Part shown: positions 42,446-51,307 of the stretch, in pieces | How the letters are laid out: each line of letters starts with the position of its first letter | Numbering within the stretch: position 1 is the stretch's first letter | NCBI GenBank assembly: GCA_963772165.1 | Contig: CAVYWA010000021.1 | Location: 185,089-249,088 of the forward strand | Source: JAGVPT01 sp963772165 | Lineage (GTDB): Bacteria; Bacteroidota; Ignavibacteria; UBA10030; UBA8401 | Direction of reading: 5' to 3' | DNA: 64,000 nt | Position numbers and translations under genes: made by a program | The notes under the pieces: model-generated | What the model was told of the DNA's origin: nothing | The model's database searches: none | What the model saw: only the letters and a program-made list of their open reading frames with translations

Positions 42446-44770
42446 ATGATGAATAAATCTCTTTTTCTTGTTTTACTCCTTGCAGCAATTGTCAATGCTC
42501 AACAAACAAGGGTACCTCTGGACTACGTTAATGTTTTTACAGGAACATCAAATTCGCGATGGATGCTTTTTCCAGGTGCGACTTTGCCTTTTGGGATGGT
42601 CAAACTCAGCCCGGACAATCAAAACAATGTCTGGAACGGTGGATATGAATATACCGTCAGCAGCATATCGGGATTCAGCCATTTACACGGTATGAGCCTC
42701 AGCGGAGTAAGCCTTATGCCTGTCACCGGAAAGCTGGACCTCTACCCGGATTTTGTAAAAGTATTTCCCGGCGAACCGGATGGCCCCTTTGCCGGTATGT
42801 GGACTGCCGGCTATCGTTCTCGTTTCGACAAAACGACCGAACATGGAAAGCCGGGTTATTACACCGTTCAACTTTTCGATTATGGGATAAAAGTTGAACT
42901 TACTTCTACAATGCGATGCGGAATGATGCGGCTCACGTATCCGGAATCTCGTCAAGCGCACCTGATCTTGAACAACAATTTTCCTACCGAAGAACGTTCG
43001 ACAATATTTGAATCGTATACGCGAAAAGTCAGCCAGGCAGAGATTGAGGGTTATGTTAAGCAATCGAATCAGTATGCAGGCCATTACACTGTGTATTATG
43101 TTATAGAAGTGAGTACACCGTTTACTTCGATGGACGCGTGGGTAACGAATGATAAGAAGGCGCTGCAAAGCATCTACGGAACCGAATGGCAGAGACCGCG
43201 GACATTTTTTTCCGATGTCAAGGAGTTCAAAGATTCAAGCAGTTCCGGCATCATTCTGAATTTCGAAACTGCCGACGGTGAGGCAATAATTGTGAAAACC
43301 GGAATTTCTTTTGTTAGTATCGAGAACGCCAGGGAAAATCTTTTGACTGAAACGAAACCGTTCGGCTGGGATTTCGACGCATGCGTAAAAGATGCCCAAA
43401 GGCTGTGGAGCGAATTGCTCGGCAAAGTCGAAATAAGCGACAGCAGCGAAGTGAATAAAGAAAAATTCTACACATGTTTATACCGGTCGTTCACCGGTAA
43501 AAGCATTTTCAATGATGTTAATGGAGAGTATCCAGACATGTGCGGGAAGATTCAAACTCTTCCCAAAAACACTGATGCCGTCTACAGCGCCGACGGGTTT
43601 TGGGGAGGGCAATGGGATCTCGCACCGCTGTGGACGTTACTGACTCCAAAATACGCAAGCTCATGGACGAAATCCTGGCTCGAACTTGCCGACAAAGGGG
43701 GTTGGATTCCGGAAGCGCCGACCGGTCTCAAGTACGCGCCGATCATGGGTGCCCAACACCATAACTCATTGATTATTAGCTGCTATCAAAAAGGAATAAG
43801 AGACTTTGATGTTGAAAAAGCGTTCAACGACATTAAACACGACCTCACAACCCAAGGCATCAATCATCCGTGCGGCGGTTATGCCGGCAATAGGCAAATG
43901 GGAGCCTATATGGAGTACGGTTTTGTGCCGGATGAAGACGGCCCGGTATCCAATACGATGGAGTATGCGTATGATGATTGGTGTGCCGGGCAATTGGCAT
44001 TGGCACTAAACAAAACTGCCGAGTACAAATATTTTAACGAACGATCGCAGAACTACCGCAATGTCTTCGACTCTTCAACCGGTTACGTAAGAAGAAAACA
44101 TAAAGACGGACGATGGGTCGAGCCGTTCGATCTTTTTGCATCCGGCACTCAAGGCGGCTGGAATGGCGCCGGTTTTATGGAAGGGAACGCCTGGATTTAT
44201 TCAGCTTTTGTTCCGCATGACGTTTCCGGATTGATTCATTTGATTGGAAGAGACAGATTCAATTCCAGGCTTGAAGAAGGATTTCAACAACGTTATGTCG
44301 ACCTAGGCAATGAACCGAGCCTCGAAACCCCTTTTCTTTTTAATTATTCAGGTGAACCGTGGCTTACCCAAAAATATTCGCGGTATGTCTTAGATAATTT
44401 TTATGATACCTCACCGTACACCGGATGGGCCGGCGAAGAGGACGAAGGCCAATTGAGCGCATACTTTGTTTTGCTGTCCATGGGCTTATTTGAAATGGAC
44501 GGCGGCTGTTCCATTAAGCCGTACTACGATGTCAGCGGTCCGTTGTTCAAGAAAATCACCATTCACCTCGACCCGGAATACTATAGCGGCAAAACATTCG
44601 TCATAACGACGATCAACAATTCCGAAAAGAACATCTATATCCAATCGGCACAATTGAATGGTACGCCGCTAAGCAAACCTCTTTTATTCAACAGCGATTT
44701 AGTCAATGGGGGAGAGCTTATTTTCGAGATGGGGCCTAAGCCCAATTCGGATTGGGGAAAACAGCAATGA
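42446..44770 (+). CDS. GH92-family alpha-mannosidase, exported
   Basis: 774 residues with a signal peptide (SLFLVLLLAAIVNAQ). GH92 landmarks run from DYVNVFTGTSNSRWMLFPGA and PFGMVKLSPD at the start of the beta-sandwich, through SGFSHLHGMSLSG, into the (alpha/alpha)6 domain with GFWGGQWDLAPLWTLL, then GAGFMEGNAWIYSAFVPHD and the catalytic-site segment GWAGEEDEGQLSAYFVLLSMG. The family comprises calcium-dependent exo-alpha-mannosidases that invert configuration. It probably trims host, fungal or environmental glycans in the periplasm or outside the cell. No surrounding polysaccharide-utilisation genes are seen. Confidence 0.93.
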   Translation: MMNKSLFLVLLLAAIVNAQQTRVPLDYVNVFTGTSNSRWMLFPGATLPFGMVKLSPDNQNNVWNGGYEYTVSSISGFSHLHGMSLSGVSLMPVTGKLDLYPDFVKVFPGEPDGPFAGMWTAGYRSRFDKTTEHGKPGYYTVQLFDYGIKVELTSTMRCGMMRLTYPESRQAHLILNNNFPTEERSTIFESYTRKVSQAEIEGYVKQSNQYAGHYTVYYVIEVSTPFTSMDAWVTNDKKALQSIYGTEWQRPRTFFSDVKEFKDSSSSGIILNFETADGEAIIVKTGISFVSIENARENLLTETKPFGWDFDACVKDAQRLWSELLGKVEISDSSEVNKEKFYTCLYRSFTGKSIFNDVNGEYPDMCGKIQTLPKNTDAVYSADGFWGGQWDLAPLWTLLTPKYASSWTKSWLELADKGGWIPEAPTGLKYAPIMGAQHHNSLIISCYQKGIRDFDVEKAFNDIKHDLTTQGINHPCGGYAGNRQMGAYMEYGFVPDEDGPVSNTMEYAYDDWCAGQLALALNKTAEYKYFNERSQNYRNVFDSSTGYVRRKHKDGRWVEPFDLFASGTQGGWNGAGFMEGNAWIYSAFVPHDVSGLIHLIGRDRFNSRLEEGFQQRYVDLGNEPSLETPFLFNYSGEPWLTQKYSRYVLDNFYDTSPYTGWAGEEDEGQLSAYFVLLSMGLFEMDGGCSIKPYYDVSGPLFKKITIHLDPEYYSGKTFVITTINNSEKNIYIQSAQLNGTPLSKPLLFNSDLVNGGELIFEMGPKPNSDWGKQQ

Positions 44771-44920
44771 GCCTCAAAGTGTAAATAAAACTCTTGGATC
44801 CGAAGAATCGTTTCTTCGCCGTGGAATTTCCCGATCATGATGCTACTGATCTTCATCGAGTGCGGTACGGCGGCCAATGCGAGGTTGAGTGGCGGGAGAG
44901 GGGAAAGGGATCGCGGGGTT

Positions 44921-45319
44921 TCAGAGAGCGGCTTTAAACGGCGATCCCAGATATTTTTTTACGTGCATGATGAATTCTTCAGGTTTGATGGGCTTCGTTA
45001 AGTAAACGTCGGCACCTGACGCTTTTGCTTCTTGGATATCCGCCTGACTTTGCAGCGCACTGACAACGATGACCGGCGTTTTTTTTGTTTGCTCATTGCT
45101 TCTGATCTGGCGGCACATTTCAAATCCATTCATATCGGGCATCACCAAATCGACGACGATCAGATCGGGTGTCACTTCCCGTATCTTTTGCATCGCTTCC
45201 TTGCCGTTCGAGGCGACCATAACGTCGTACCCGGCCAGAATGACATCGTGCTGCAAAACCGCTCTCGTAAGACGCTCATCGTCGACAATGAGAATTTTTT
45301 TACGCTGCTCAATTGCCAT
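44921..45319 (-). CDS. Single-domain response regulator
   Basis: 132 residues, essentially one receiver domain: KKILIVDDERLTRAVL with the acidic pair, phosphoacceptor aspartate in LIVVDLVMPDMNGFEM, then TPVIVVSAL and DVYLTKPIKPEEF with the conserved Thr/Ser and Lys. There is no output domain, so it signals by protein contact (CheY-like). I start at ATG 45319; the frame is open further upstream, but that part has no protein character. No histidine kinase lies nearby. Confidence 0.9.
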   Translation of the reverse strand: MAIEQRKKILIVDDERLTRAVLQHDVILAGYDVMVASNGKEAMQKIREVTPDLIVVDLVMPDMNGFEMCRQIRSNEQTKKTPVIVVSALQSQADIQEAKASGADVYLTKPIKPEEFIMHVKKYLGSPFKAAL

Positions 45320-45534
45320 GCTCTGCAAAGTATTTATCCATTTTGAAGTTTCCCCCTCTTGTCTTCTCCGCGTGCCCCCGCCACAATCCCGTTGCGAAAA
45401 TGTAGGAGGATTCGACGGGAAAGTCAATAAATAAAAAGGGCATGACATTTCTCTTAAGCAACAACAGGCATGAACTGAGTGCTCAGGGCATTCGAATAAA
45501 AAAGCAAAAGCACTCGAATAGCTGGCGATAACAA

Positions 45535-47112
45535 TTATTGGCCAAAACCGAACTGATCCAAAAATTCGTAACGCGTTCGATGCGTATCCGGACCGGACTC
45601 CGGTTTCGCTTTGATATGCATCACTTGATACCCGTCTTTGGTATACGCAGGCCACGGCGGCAAGCCTGGGCCGTTCGGGTCGCCCGTCTTTGCAAAGTTT
45701 GTCCAGTAGGAAGAGATGAGTTCTGACACCTGATAGTCCTCCTCTCTCCACGGGAGATTTTTTGATGAAAGGACGCAGAATAGGTATTCAATTTCCCACG
45801 CGTGTGATGCACGAGGTTCGACCCCCGGCTTCGCATCTGTCGGGAGTGGAAGAGTTTGATCGAACTCATAGCGGAAGACCGGAGACTCGCCCGTCGTGAG
45901 CTGCATATCGAGCCACTTCCAGGTTGAGAATGCACTGAACTTATCTCCGTCGAAATCCTGAGCCGCCCGCTTCGCCTGTAAATCGGTCAGTGCGGGATAC
46001 AGTCTTAAAAACTCCTTTGCGTTGTCGCCGAACCGAGTTTGAGCATGCGCAACATAATTTTCGACAGTCGGCATATCCGTTGCAAAAAAGGATTGAAAAT
46101 TTCCTTCATCCTGATTCCATCCGGCAAGAAGGGGGACGTGGTTTTGCTTCCCGGCTGCATATGTTGAAGGGCAGTCTTCTTGCAGAAAGTATCCGTCTAC
46201 ATCGGGCGAAAATATTTCCCTTGGGACCTTCAATGCTTCGTCGAGAATTTTTTGTGCAGGAATCGCACGCAATGTTTGGAGAGAAGTCGTCCCAAACGCC
46301 GAATCCGCAAACTTCATGCACGCTTTTTCGGCCTCGGCGCGCGACTTCATCGGTGAAGTTCTGCTGAAGAACGCTCCGCTTTCACCGATAGCGCGTCGAA
46401 AAAGCCCTTTCGCCAAAGGCGAAGCTATCAACCCGCAGACCGAGGATGAACCGGCGGACTCGCCAAAAATTGTGACATTGTCTGGATCGCCCCCGAAGGT
46501 TGCAATATTCTTTTTAACCCACTCGAGCGCGGCGACTTGATCCAAAAGGCCATAGTTGCCCGACGCGTTGTGCCCCGATTCCTTTGCGAGTTCAGGATGC
46601 GCAAAGAAACCAAAAACCCCCAAGCGGTAATTGAGGCTCACAACCAGTACACCTTTCTTGCAAAGGTTTCCTGCATCCTGCCGCGGTTCGGAAGACGATC
46701 CCGCAGCGAAGCCTCCCCCGTGGATCCATACCATGACCGGAAGTTTGGCCTCCGGAGGATTTTCCGGCATCCATAAATTAAGATACAGGCAATCTTCACT
46801 GGGCCCGTTATCCTTGAAGACCATATCATCGTAAATACGTCCCTGCATAGCGCGTTCCGGATAATCGACTGCCTTGCGGACACCGGTCCACGATGGAGCC
46901 GGCTGCGGCGCCCTCCACCGGAGCGAGGCGATGGGAGGTGCGGCATAAGGAATGCCTTTGAAGGTTCGCACTTTTCCATCCGGGCTGACAACGCCTTCGA
47001 GCACTCCGTTCGCGGTGCGCACCTGCACATAATGCATTTGCTGTGCGGAGAGAAAATTTATTCCAAGAAACAGTGAAAAGAATATGATACAGTGATGATG
47101 AAAGAGCTTCAT
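45535..47112 (-). CDS. Type B carboxylesterase, exported
   Basis: 525 residues with a signal peptide (IIFFSLFLGINFLSAQ). This is the alpha/beta-hydrolase family of para-nitrobenzyl esterases and cholinesterases. The N-terminal GKVRTFKGIPYAAPP and oxyanion segment MVWIHGGGFAAGS lead to the nucleophile in TIFGESAGSSSV. The acid is in GWNQDEGNF, and the histidine is in ASHAWEIEYLF, so the triad is complete. It hydrolyses carboxylic esters, but the natural substrate is unknown. The next gene downstream on this strand is the response regulator, over 200 bp away. Confidence 0.93.
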   Translation of the reverse strand: MKLFHHHCIIFFSLFLGINFLSAQQMHYVQVRTANGVLEGVVSPDGKVRTFKGIPYAAPPIASLRWRAPQPAPSWTGVRKAVDYPERAMQGRIYDDMVFKDNGPSEDCLYLNLWMPENPPEAKLPVMVWIHGGGFAAGSSSEPRQDAGNLCKKGVLVVSLNYRLGVFGFFAHPELAKESGHNASGNYGLLDQVAALEWVKKNIATFGGDPDNVTIFGESAGSSSVCGLIASPLAKGLFRRAIGESGAFFSRTSPMKSRAEAEKACMKFADSAFGTTSLQTLRAIPAQKILDEALKVPREIFSPDVDGYFLQEDCPSTYAAGKQNHVPLLAGWNQDEGNFQSFFATDMPTVENYVAHAQTRFGDNAKEFLRLYPALTDLQAKRAAQDFDGDKFSAFSTWKWLDMQLTTGESPVFRYEFDQTLPLPTDAKPGVEPRASHAWEIEYLFCVLSSKNLPWREEDYQVSELISSYWTNFAKTGDPNGPGLPPWPAYTKDGYQVMHIKAKPESGPDTHRTRYEFLDQFGFGQ

Positions 47113-47157
47113 AGTTTTTCCTCTTTTCTGCCTTGACGTAAGATGGGGTTGAATCTT

Positions 47158-47694
47158 CTACAATGATGCCCTGGAAATTTTATAGAGGACATGCCTCCTC
47201 AAAGGATGACCGTGTTCAACATTCGGGTGCTCAAATTCGCTATCGAACACCATTCCAATTTTTTTCATGACGTTTATCGATTTTGTATTCATTGTTGAAG
47301 TAAAAGAAACGATTTCTGTGAATCCAAGGGAAGAAAATCCATACTTCAAACAAGCTTTTGCGCCTTCCGTTGCAAATCCCCGGTTCCAGAAACGTCGGTC
47401 CAACCGCCAGCCGATCTCTATGCAAGGAGTGAAATAAGAGGAAAACGTCGGTCGGTTGAATCCGATGAAGCCAAGATATTCTCCTGACTCCTTCTCTTCG
47501 GCTGCGAATAAACCGAAACCTTTCTGATCAATAAACGCCGTGATTTTCTTATAGGAATCGGTAGTCTCTTCTTTTGAAAGCGTTTTGGGAAAATATTCCA
47601 TTACCAGAGGATCTTGGTTCATCAGCGAGAAGGGAAGAAGATCTGAATCCCGCCACGTCCTGAGAATAAGCCGCTCAGTTTCAATGACCTTCAA
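47158..47694 (-). CDS. GNAT acetyltransferase (RimJ/RimL-type)
   Basis: 178 residues. The fold starts ETERLILRTWRDSDLLPFSL, the usual opening of the RimJ/RimL/acetyltransf_3 group, and includes YLGFIGFNRP, EIGWRLDRRFWNRGFATEGA (acetyl-CoA binding) and NTKSINVMKKIGMVF. The acceptor (protein N-terminus or small molecule) cannot be predicted. It follows a second GNAT gene by 48 bp on the same strand. Confidence 0.9.
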   Translation of the reverse strand: MKVIETERLILRTWRDSDLLPFSLMNQDPLVMEYFPKTLSKEETTDSYKKITAFIDQKGFGLFAAEEKESGEYLGFIGFNRPTFSSYFTPCIEIGWRLDRRFWNRGFATEGAKACLKYGFSSLGFTEIVSFTSTMNTKSINVMKKIGMVFDSEFEHPNVEHGHPLRRHVLYKISRASL

Positions 47695-47742
47695 TTGAGC
47701 GCTCCTGACCGAACCTGTTTTGCCTCAACATGGAAATACCGT

Positions 47743-48174
47743 TTATCTGCTCTGCTTGTATTGCATTCCAGGCGCGTTGCGCGGCCTCTGTTCAAAGCCG
47801 TGTTTTTCGTAGAACTCATATTTATCCGCTGCCGCGAATAACTGAATATCCCGAATGTTTTCTTCCTTGCATTTTGCTACTAACCTTTCTAGGAGGAGAG
47901 AGCCTATCCCATAGCCTTGATACTGTGGATGAACAATTAAATCTACAATTAATGCATGATGAACCCCATCGGCGAGCACTCTCCCGAACCCGATGAGTTT
48001 GCCGGAATCGAATGCCGACAGTGCATACCAACTTTTTTCGATCGCTCGTTCTAAATCAATTGGCGTAAACTTATATTCATTATTCCAGCCGGTCGTATTG
48101 AACAAATCCCAGTATTCATTTATGGTAGGAAGTTGTTCTTTACATTGAATTGAGTTCAATAATTGACGATCCAT
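47743..48174 (-). CDS. GNAT acetyltransferase
   Basis: 143 residues. The core LIVDLIVHPQYQGYGIGSLL contains the acetyl-CoA pyrophosphate-binding Q/R-x-x-G-x-G/A motif, and DKYEFYEKHGFEQRP is the typical C-terminal strand-helix. Similar small GNATs are annotated as aminoalkylphosphonate or generic N-acetyltransferases. The acceptor is unknown. It is probably co-transcribed with the GNAT gene 48 bp downstream. Confidence 0.88.
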   Translation of the reverse strand: MDRQLLNSIQCKEQLPTINEYWDLFNTTGWNNEYKFTPIDLERAIEKSWYALSAFDSGKLIGFGRVLADGVHHALIVDLIVHPQYQGYGIGSLLLERLVAKCKEENIRDIQLFAAADKYEFYEKHGFEQRPRNAPGMQYKQSR

Positions 48175-48346
48175 TTGATTTCTTTAATAGCTCATTGCGG
48201 GATAAAAATATATTGGAGAGACCTTCCGGTACATTTTCACACACCCCCAATTTTTGTACGTGTGCAAAATTATGGCAATTCAAGTACAAAAGCAACATCA
48301 GGAAACGCTGGGTACTGTTACAGTTTGCTTTCTTTTTTAAGAAGAA

Positions 48347-48425
48347 GTCATTGCGAGGCGGTTTTTGCCGAAGCAATCCCTTCGTATAATGGAGATTGCT
48401 TCGTCGCTTCGCTCCTCGCAATGAC
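48347..48425. repeat. 79-bp REP/MITE-like inverted repeat (GTCATTGCGAGG ends)
   Basis: GTCATTGCGAGG (48347-48358) is exactly inverted as CCTCGCAATGAC (48414-48425). A second nested pair, GAAGCAATC (48370-48378) and GATTGCTTC (48394-48402), lies inside. This type of intergenic palindrome is dispersed in many bacterial genomes. A degraded half (CGCTCCTCTCGCAATGA) occurs at about 51178-51194. Confidence 0.75.
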
Positions 48426-48466
48426 ATTAATCTTCAAAAGACCCCACTACTAAATGCTGCACCTGT

Positions 48467-48497
48467 TTGACAATCCGCAAAAATAATATCATATTTG
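48467..48497 (+). promoter_or_regulatory. Promoter ahead of the ABC permease leader (TTGACA-17-CATATTTG)
   Basis: TTGACA at 48467-48472 and CATATTTG at 48490-48497 are 17 bases apart, with a consensus -35 and one mismatch to TAnnTTTG. Transcription would start near 48503. Its spacer closely resembles that of the deoC promoter. Confidence 0.6.
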
Positions 48498-48502
48498 CGC
48501 AG

Positions 48503-48605
48503 ACACAGTGACCCCAGCGACAATGGGGACTCCTATGTGCAGGGAACGATTGTGAAGAGAATTTAGAAGCCTCTGTTGGCGAAAGCTGGCGGGGGCTTTG
48601 CTATT
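48503..48605 (+). ncRNA. Candidate structured leader or small RNA
   Basis: Between the promoter and the first permease gene, CCCC...GGGG around AGCGACAAT (about 48513-48529) forms a small hairpin. AAGCCTCTGTTGGC (48567-48580) pairs along all 14 positions, counting G-U pairs, with GCTGGCGGGGGCTT (48585-48598) around a GAAA tetraloop, followed by a T-rich stretch. This could be a terminator of a roughly 100-nt RNA or an attenuator in the permease leader. It matched no riboswitch family I know. Confidence 0.35.
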
Positions 48606-48715
48606 TTCGTTGCGTGCAAACCGATGATTTAATGCTTACGTTATTGATAGATTACGAAGAAAATTCTGGTGGGGAGATTCGCTTGTAGTCAGAACTCCAA
48701 TTTTTGAAGAGAGCC

Positions 48716-49846
48716 ATGTTCCAGCGAGTATTCGCGTTCGTAAAAAAAGAATTGAGACAAGTTGCACGCGACAGGCGTACGCTTGGCGTACTCGTGGTCA
48801 TCCCTGCGTTTATGATCGTCATGTTCGGCTATGCGCTGAATTTCGACGTGAAGCATACCTCACTCGCGATCTATGACGAGGAAAAAAGCTGTGAAAGCAG
48901 GGCATTCGCTGAAGAATTTCTTCATTCCGAATATTTCGATTTCAAATACGTACTCAAAGACAAAGACGAAATCGACGGCCTCTTAGGAAAGGAACAATGC
49001 AGAATCGCCATCGTGATTCCCACCGATTTTTCTCATCACCTCAAAGAGGGAGCCGTTGCACCGATTCAGATCATTGTCGATGGGGCCAATTCAAACGCGG
49101 CGACCACTGCTATCGGATACGTAATGACCATCTGCCAGGATTACTCCACCAAAATCGTTCTTCAATCCCTTCAGCGTACCGGAAGAACGGATATTACGAT
49201 GCCGATCGATTACCGTCCGCGCGTGTGGTACAATCCGGAGCTCCGCAGCGCCAAGTTCCTGGTCCCCGGTTTGATTGCGTTCATCCTGATGGTCACTGCT
49301 GTAATCTCCACGTCACTTTCCGTGGTTCGTGAAAAGGAACGGAACACACTGGAACAGATCATTGTCTCGCAAACACGGCCGTTCGAGTTCATCCTTGGGA
49401 AGACAATTCCATTTATGATCATCTCATTTGCGGCCACACTCATTATCCTCGTTGTAAGTTTTATCCTTTTTGATGTTGTCGTCAAGGGAAGCTTGCCTCT
49501 TCTTCTTGCTATTACACTCATTTTTCTCACAGGCTGCTTAGGGCTCGGCCTGCTCATTTCAACGGTCGCAGATACCCAGCAGGTCGCTTTCATGCTTGCC
49601 GTCATTCTCACCATGCTTCCCACGTTTCTTTTGTCGGGCTTTGTTTTTCCCATTAGAAATATGCCCATCGCTATTCAGGCAATTACGTATTTGATTCCTG
49701 CACGATATTTTCTCGTCGTGCTGCGGAGTATCATCTTGAAAGGCGTCGGCATCGGCGCGATCTATACGGATGTTTTTTTTCTGATCGCATTCGCCGTCAT
49801 AGTTATTTCCGTCAGCGCAGCGAGAATGAAGAAGCAAAGTTGGTAG
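48716..49846 (+). CDS. ABC-2 type transporter permease
   Basis: 376 residues from ATG 48716; a TTG four codons earlier is less likely. The architecture is that of YhhJ/YbhR-type exporters: one N-terminal helix (LGVLVVIPAFMIVMFGYALN), a large periplasmic domain of about 140 residues, then five helices ending in the family signature LSGFVFPIRNMPIAIQAITY. The next permease has the same layout, and the two should form a heterodimer. No ATP-binding subunit or membrane-fusion protein gene lies beside them. Confidence 0.92.
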   Translation: MFQRVFAFVKKELRQVARDRRTLGVLVVIPAFMIVMFGYALNFDVKHTSLAIYDEEKSCESRAFAEEFLHSEYFDFKYVLKDKDEIDGLLGKEQCRIAIVIPTDFSHHLKEGAVAPIQIIVDGANSNAATTAIGYVMTICQDYSTKIVLQSLQRTGRTDITMPIDYRPRVWYNPELRSAKFLVPGLIAFILMVTAVISTSLSVVREKERNTLEQIIVSQTRPFEFILGKTIPFMIISFAATLIILVVSFILFDVVVKGSLPLLLAITLIFLTGCLGLGLLISTVADTQQVAFMLAVILTMLPTFLLSGFVFPIRNMPIAIQAITYLIPARYFLVVLRSIILKGVGIGAIYTDVFFLIAFAVIVISVSAARMKKQSW

Positions 49847-49850
49847 AAGT

Positions 49851-50984
49851 ATGAGAACAATTCTTACGTTTATCCACAAGGAATTTCAACAACTTCGGCG
49901 CGACCCGAAAATGATCACGCTAAATTTTTTCGCTCCCATCTTCCAGTTGATCATCCTGGGCTATGCGGCGTCGTTGGACGTGCGGGATATTCCTACGATT
50001 GTGTACGACATGGACAACTCCAAAACGAGCCGTGAATTTGCGACGAAGTTTACCGAATCGGGGTACTTCACGCTTACTCGTTATGCGGGTTCATACACCG
50101 ATGTCGATCGCGCTATCGATACGAGGGAGGCGTCGATCGCGGTCATTATTCCCTATGATTTTAGCGACAATCTTCTTTCGGGTGACCAGGTGCAGCTTCA
50201 GGTCATTGCCGACGGATCCGAAACAAACTCTGCAACGATCGGATTGAATTATGCATCGATGATCGTCGAGCAGTATTCCCAGAACATCATTATCAAAAAA
50301 TTTGAAATGGTGAAAGGGCAGGGGGCAAAACCCGCAATCGTTGACCCCGAGGTACGGGTATGGTATAACCCGGAACTGAAGAGCCGCAATTTTATGGTCC
50401 CTGGAGTCCTTGCATTATTGCTCATGGTGTTGACAATGATCCTCACGTCGTTGGCAATCGTCAAGGAAGTTGAGGCAGGAACAATGGAGCAATTGATCGT
50501 CACGCCGGTCAAGCCATACCAACTTGTTATCGGCAAACTTGCCCCGTTCTTTATGATTGGGATTATTGACATCATCCTTGTCCTGCTGGTAGCAACGCTC
50601 TGGTTTGGCGTCCCCCTAAGAGGAAGCGTGCTGCTTATCTTCACGCTTTGCATGGTTTTTCAGATGACGACGCTTGGCGCCGGGTTGTTTGTCTCCACCG
50701 TTTCCCGCACGCAGCAGCAAGCGATGCTGACCTCTGTCTTCTTTGTTATTCTACCAATGATGTTTCTCTCCGGTTTCGTCTTTCCGATTGAGAACATGCC
50801 CGGCATCATTCAACTTCTCACCTACATCATCCCTTTGAGATATTTCTTTGTCATCATCCGTGGCGTTTTTCTGAAAGGAGTCGGCCTCAGAGAACTGTGG
50901 GGCGAAAGCGCTCTCCTGCTTGCTTTCGGTATCGTCATTCTAACAATGAGCATACTCCGGTTTCAAAAGAAAATAGCCAAATAA
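49851..50984 (+). CDS. ABC-2 type transporter permease, partner subunit
   Basis: 377 residues, paralogous to the preceding permease (shared RVWYNPEL and LSGFVFPIENMPGIIQLLTY) and starting 4 bp after its stop. One N-terminal helix, a periplasmic domain (about residues 40-170) and a five-helix C-terminal domain are visible. Together the two would make the membrane channel of an efflux or lipid/drug export ABC system powered by an ATPase encoded elsewhere. The substrate is unknown. Confidence 0.92.
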   Translation: MRTILTFIHKEFQQLRRDPKMITLNFFAPIFQLIILGYAASLDVRDIPTIVYDMDNSKTSREFATKFTESGYFTLTRYAGSYTDVDRAIDTREASIAVIIPYDFSDNLLSGDQVQLQVIADGSETNSATIGLNYASMIVEQYSQNIIIKKFEMVKGQGAKPAIVDPEVRVWYNPELKSRNFMVPGVLALLLMVLTMILTSLAIVKEVEAGTMEQLIVTPVKPYQLVIGKLAPFFMIGIIDIILVLLVATLWFGVPLRGSVLLIFTLCMVFQMTTLGAGLFVSTVSRTQQQAMLTSVFFVILPMMFLSGFVFPIENMPGIIQLLTYIIPLRYFFVIIRGVFLKGVGLRELWGESALLLAFGIVILTMSILRFQKKIAK

Positions 50985-51307
50985 CACTCCTTTTCTAACC
51001 ACACGTTTGGTTTATCAAACCTCTATGATCCTCTTTTTCGATCTTTTCTTAAATTCGCCTGAGAAGGGATATTGAATTTCAGGCACCCCTTTCCAATGCG
51101 CAGTGGGATATTTTGGGAAAAAAGTATCGCGAAAAGTTCTTTGCCGACGCAATCATCAAAATTCACGAAGTACGTTTCGCTCCTCTCGCAATGATTGTCA
51201 AACTATCACACCGCAATCGAATGAATTTCTTGCAAGTTTTACCATGTTTCGCAATATTGTTTATGTTTGGCTGTTGTACACGAAAAAATGGATCGCAGGC
51301 AACGACG
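50985..51307. other. Intergenic region before the propeller gene
   Basis: About 320 bases. A decayed half of the GTCATTGCGAGG-type repeat lies at about 51178-51194. The reading frame of the downstream gene is open back to 51113, but the upstream residues lack coding character apart from a hydrophobic patch near 51240. No RNA gene was recognised. Confidence 0.4.

Larger units (their letters stand above)
48175..48715. other. Repeat-bearing intergenic region with structured leader
   Basis: 540 bases between a minus-strand GNAT gene and plus-strand permeases. It contains a dispersed inverted repeat (48347-48425), a promoter (48467-48497) and a structured transcript region (48503-48605), each listed separately. 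The short open frames here overlap the repeat and are not convincing genes. Confidence 0.6.

Noticed and set aside
45320..45751. N-terminal extension of the response regulator
   Set aside because: The frame stays open upstream, but the residues show no domain or signal; the receiver domain begins right after the ATG at 45319.
48163..48453. Plus-strand open frames around 48.2-48.45 kb
   Set aside because: They run through the palindromic repeat, and their translation has no protein-like pattern.
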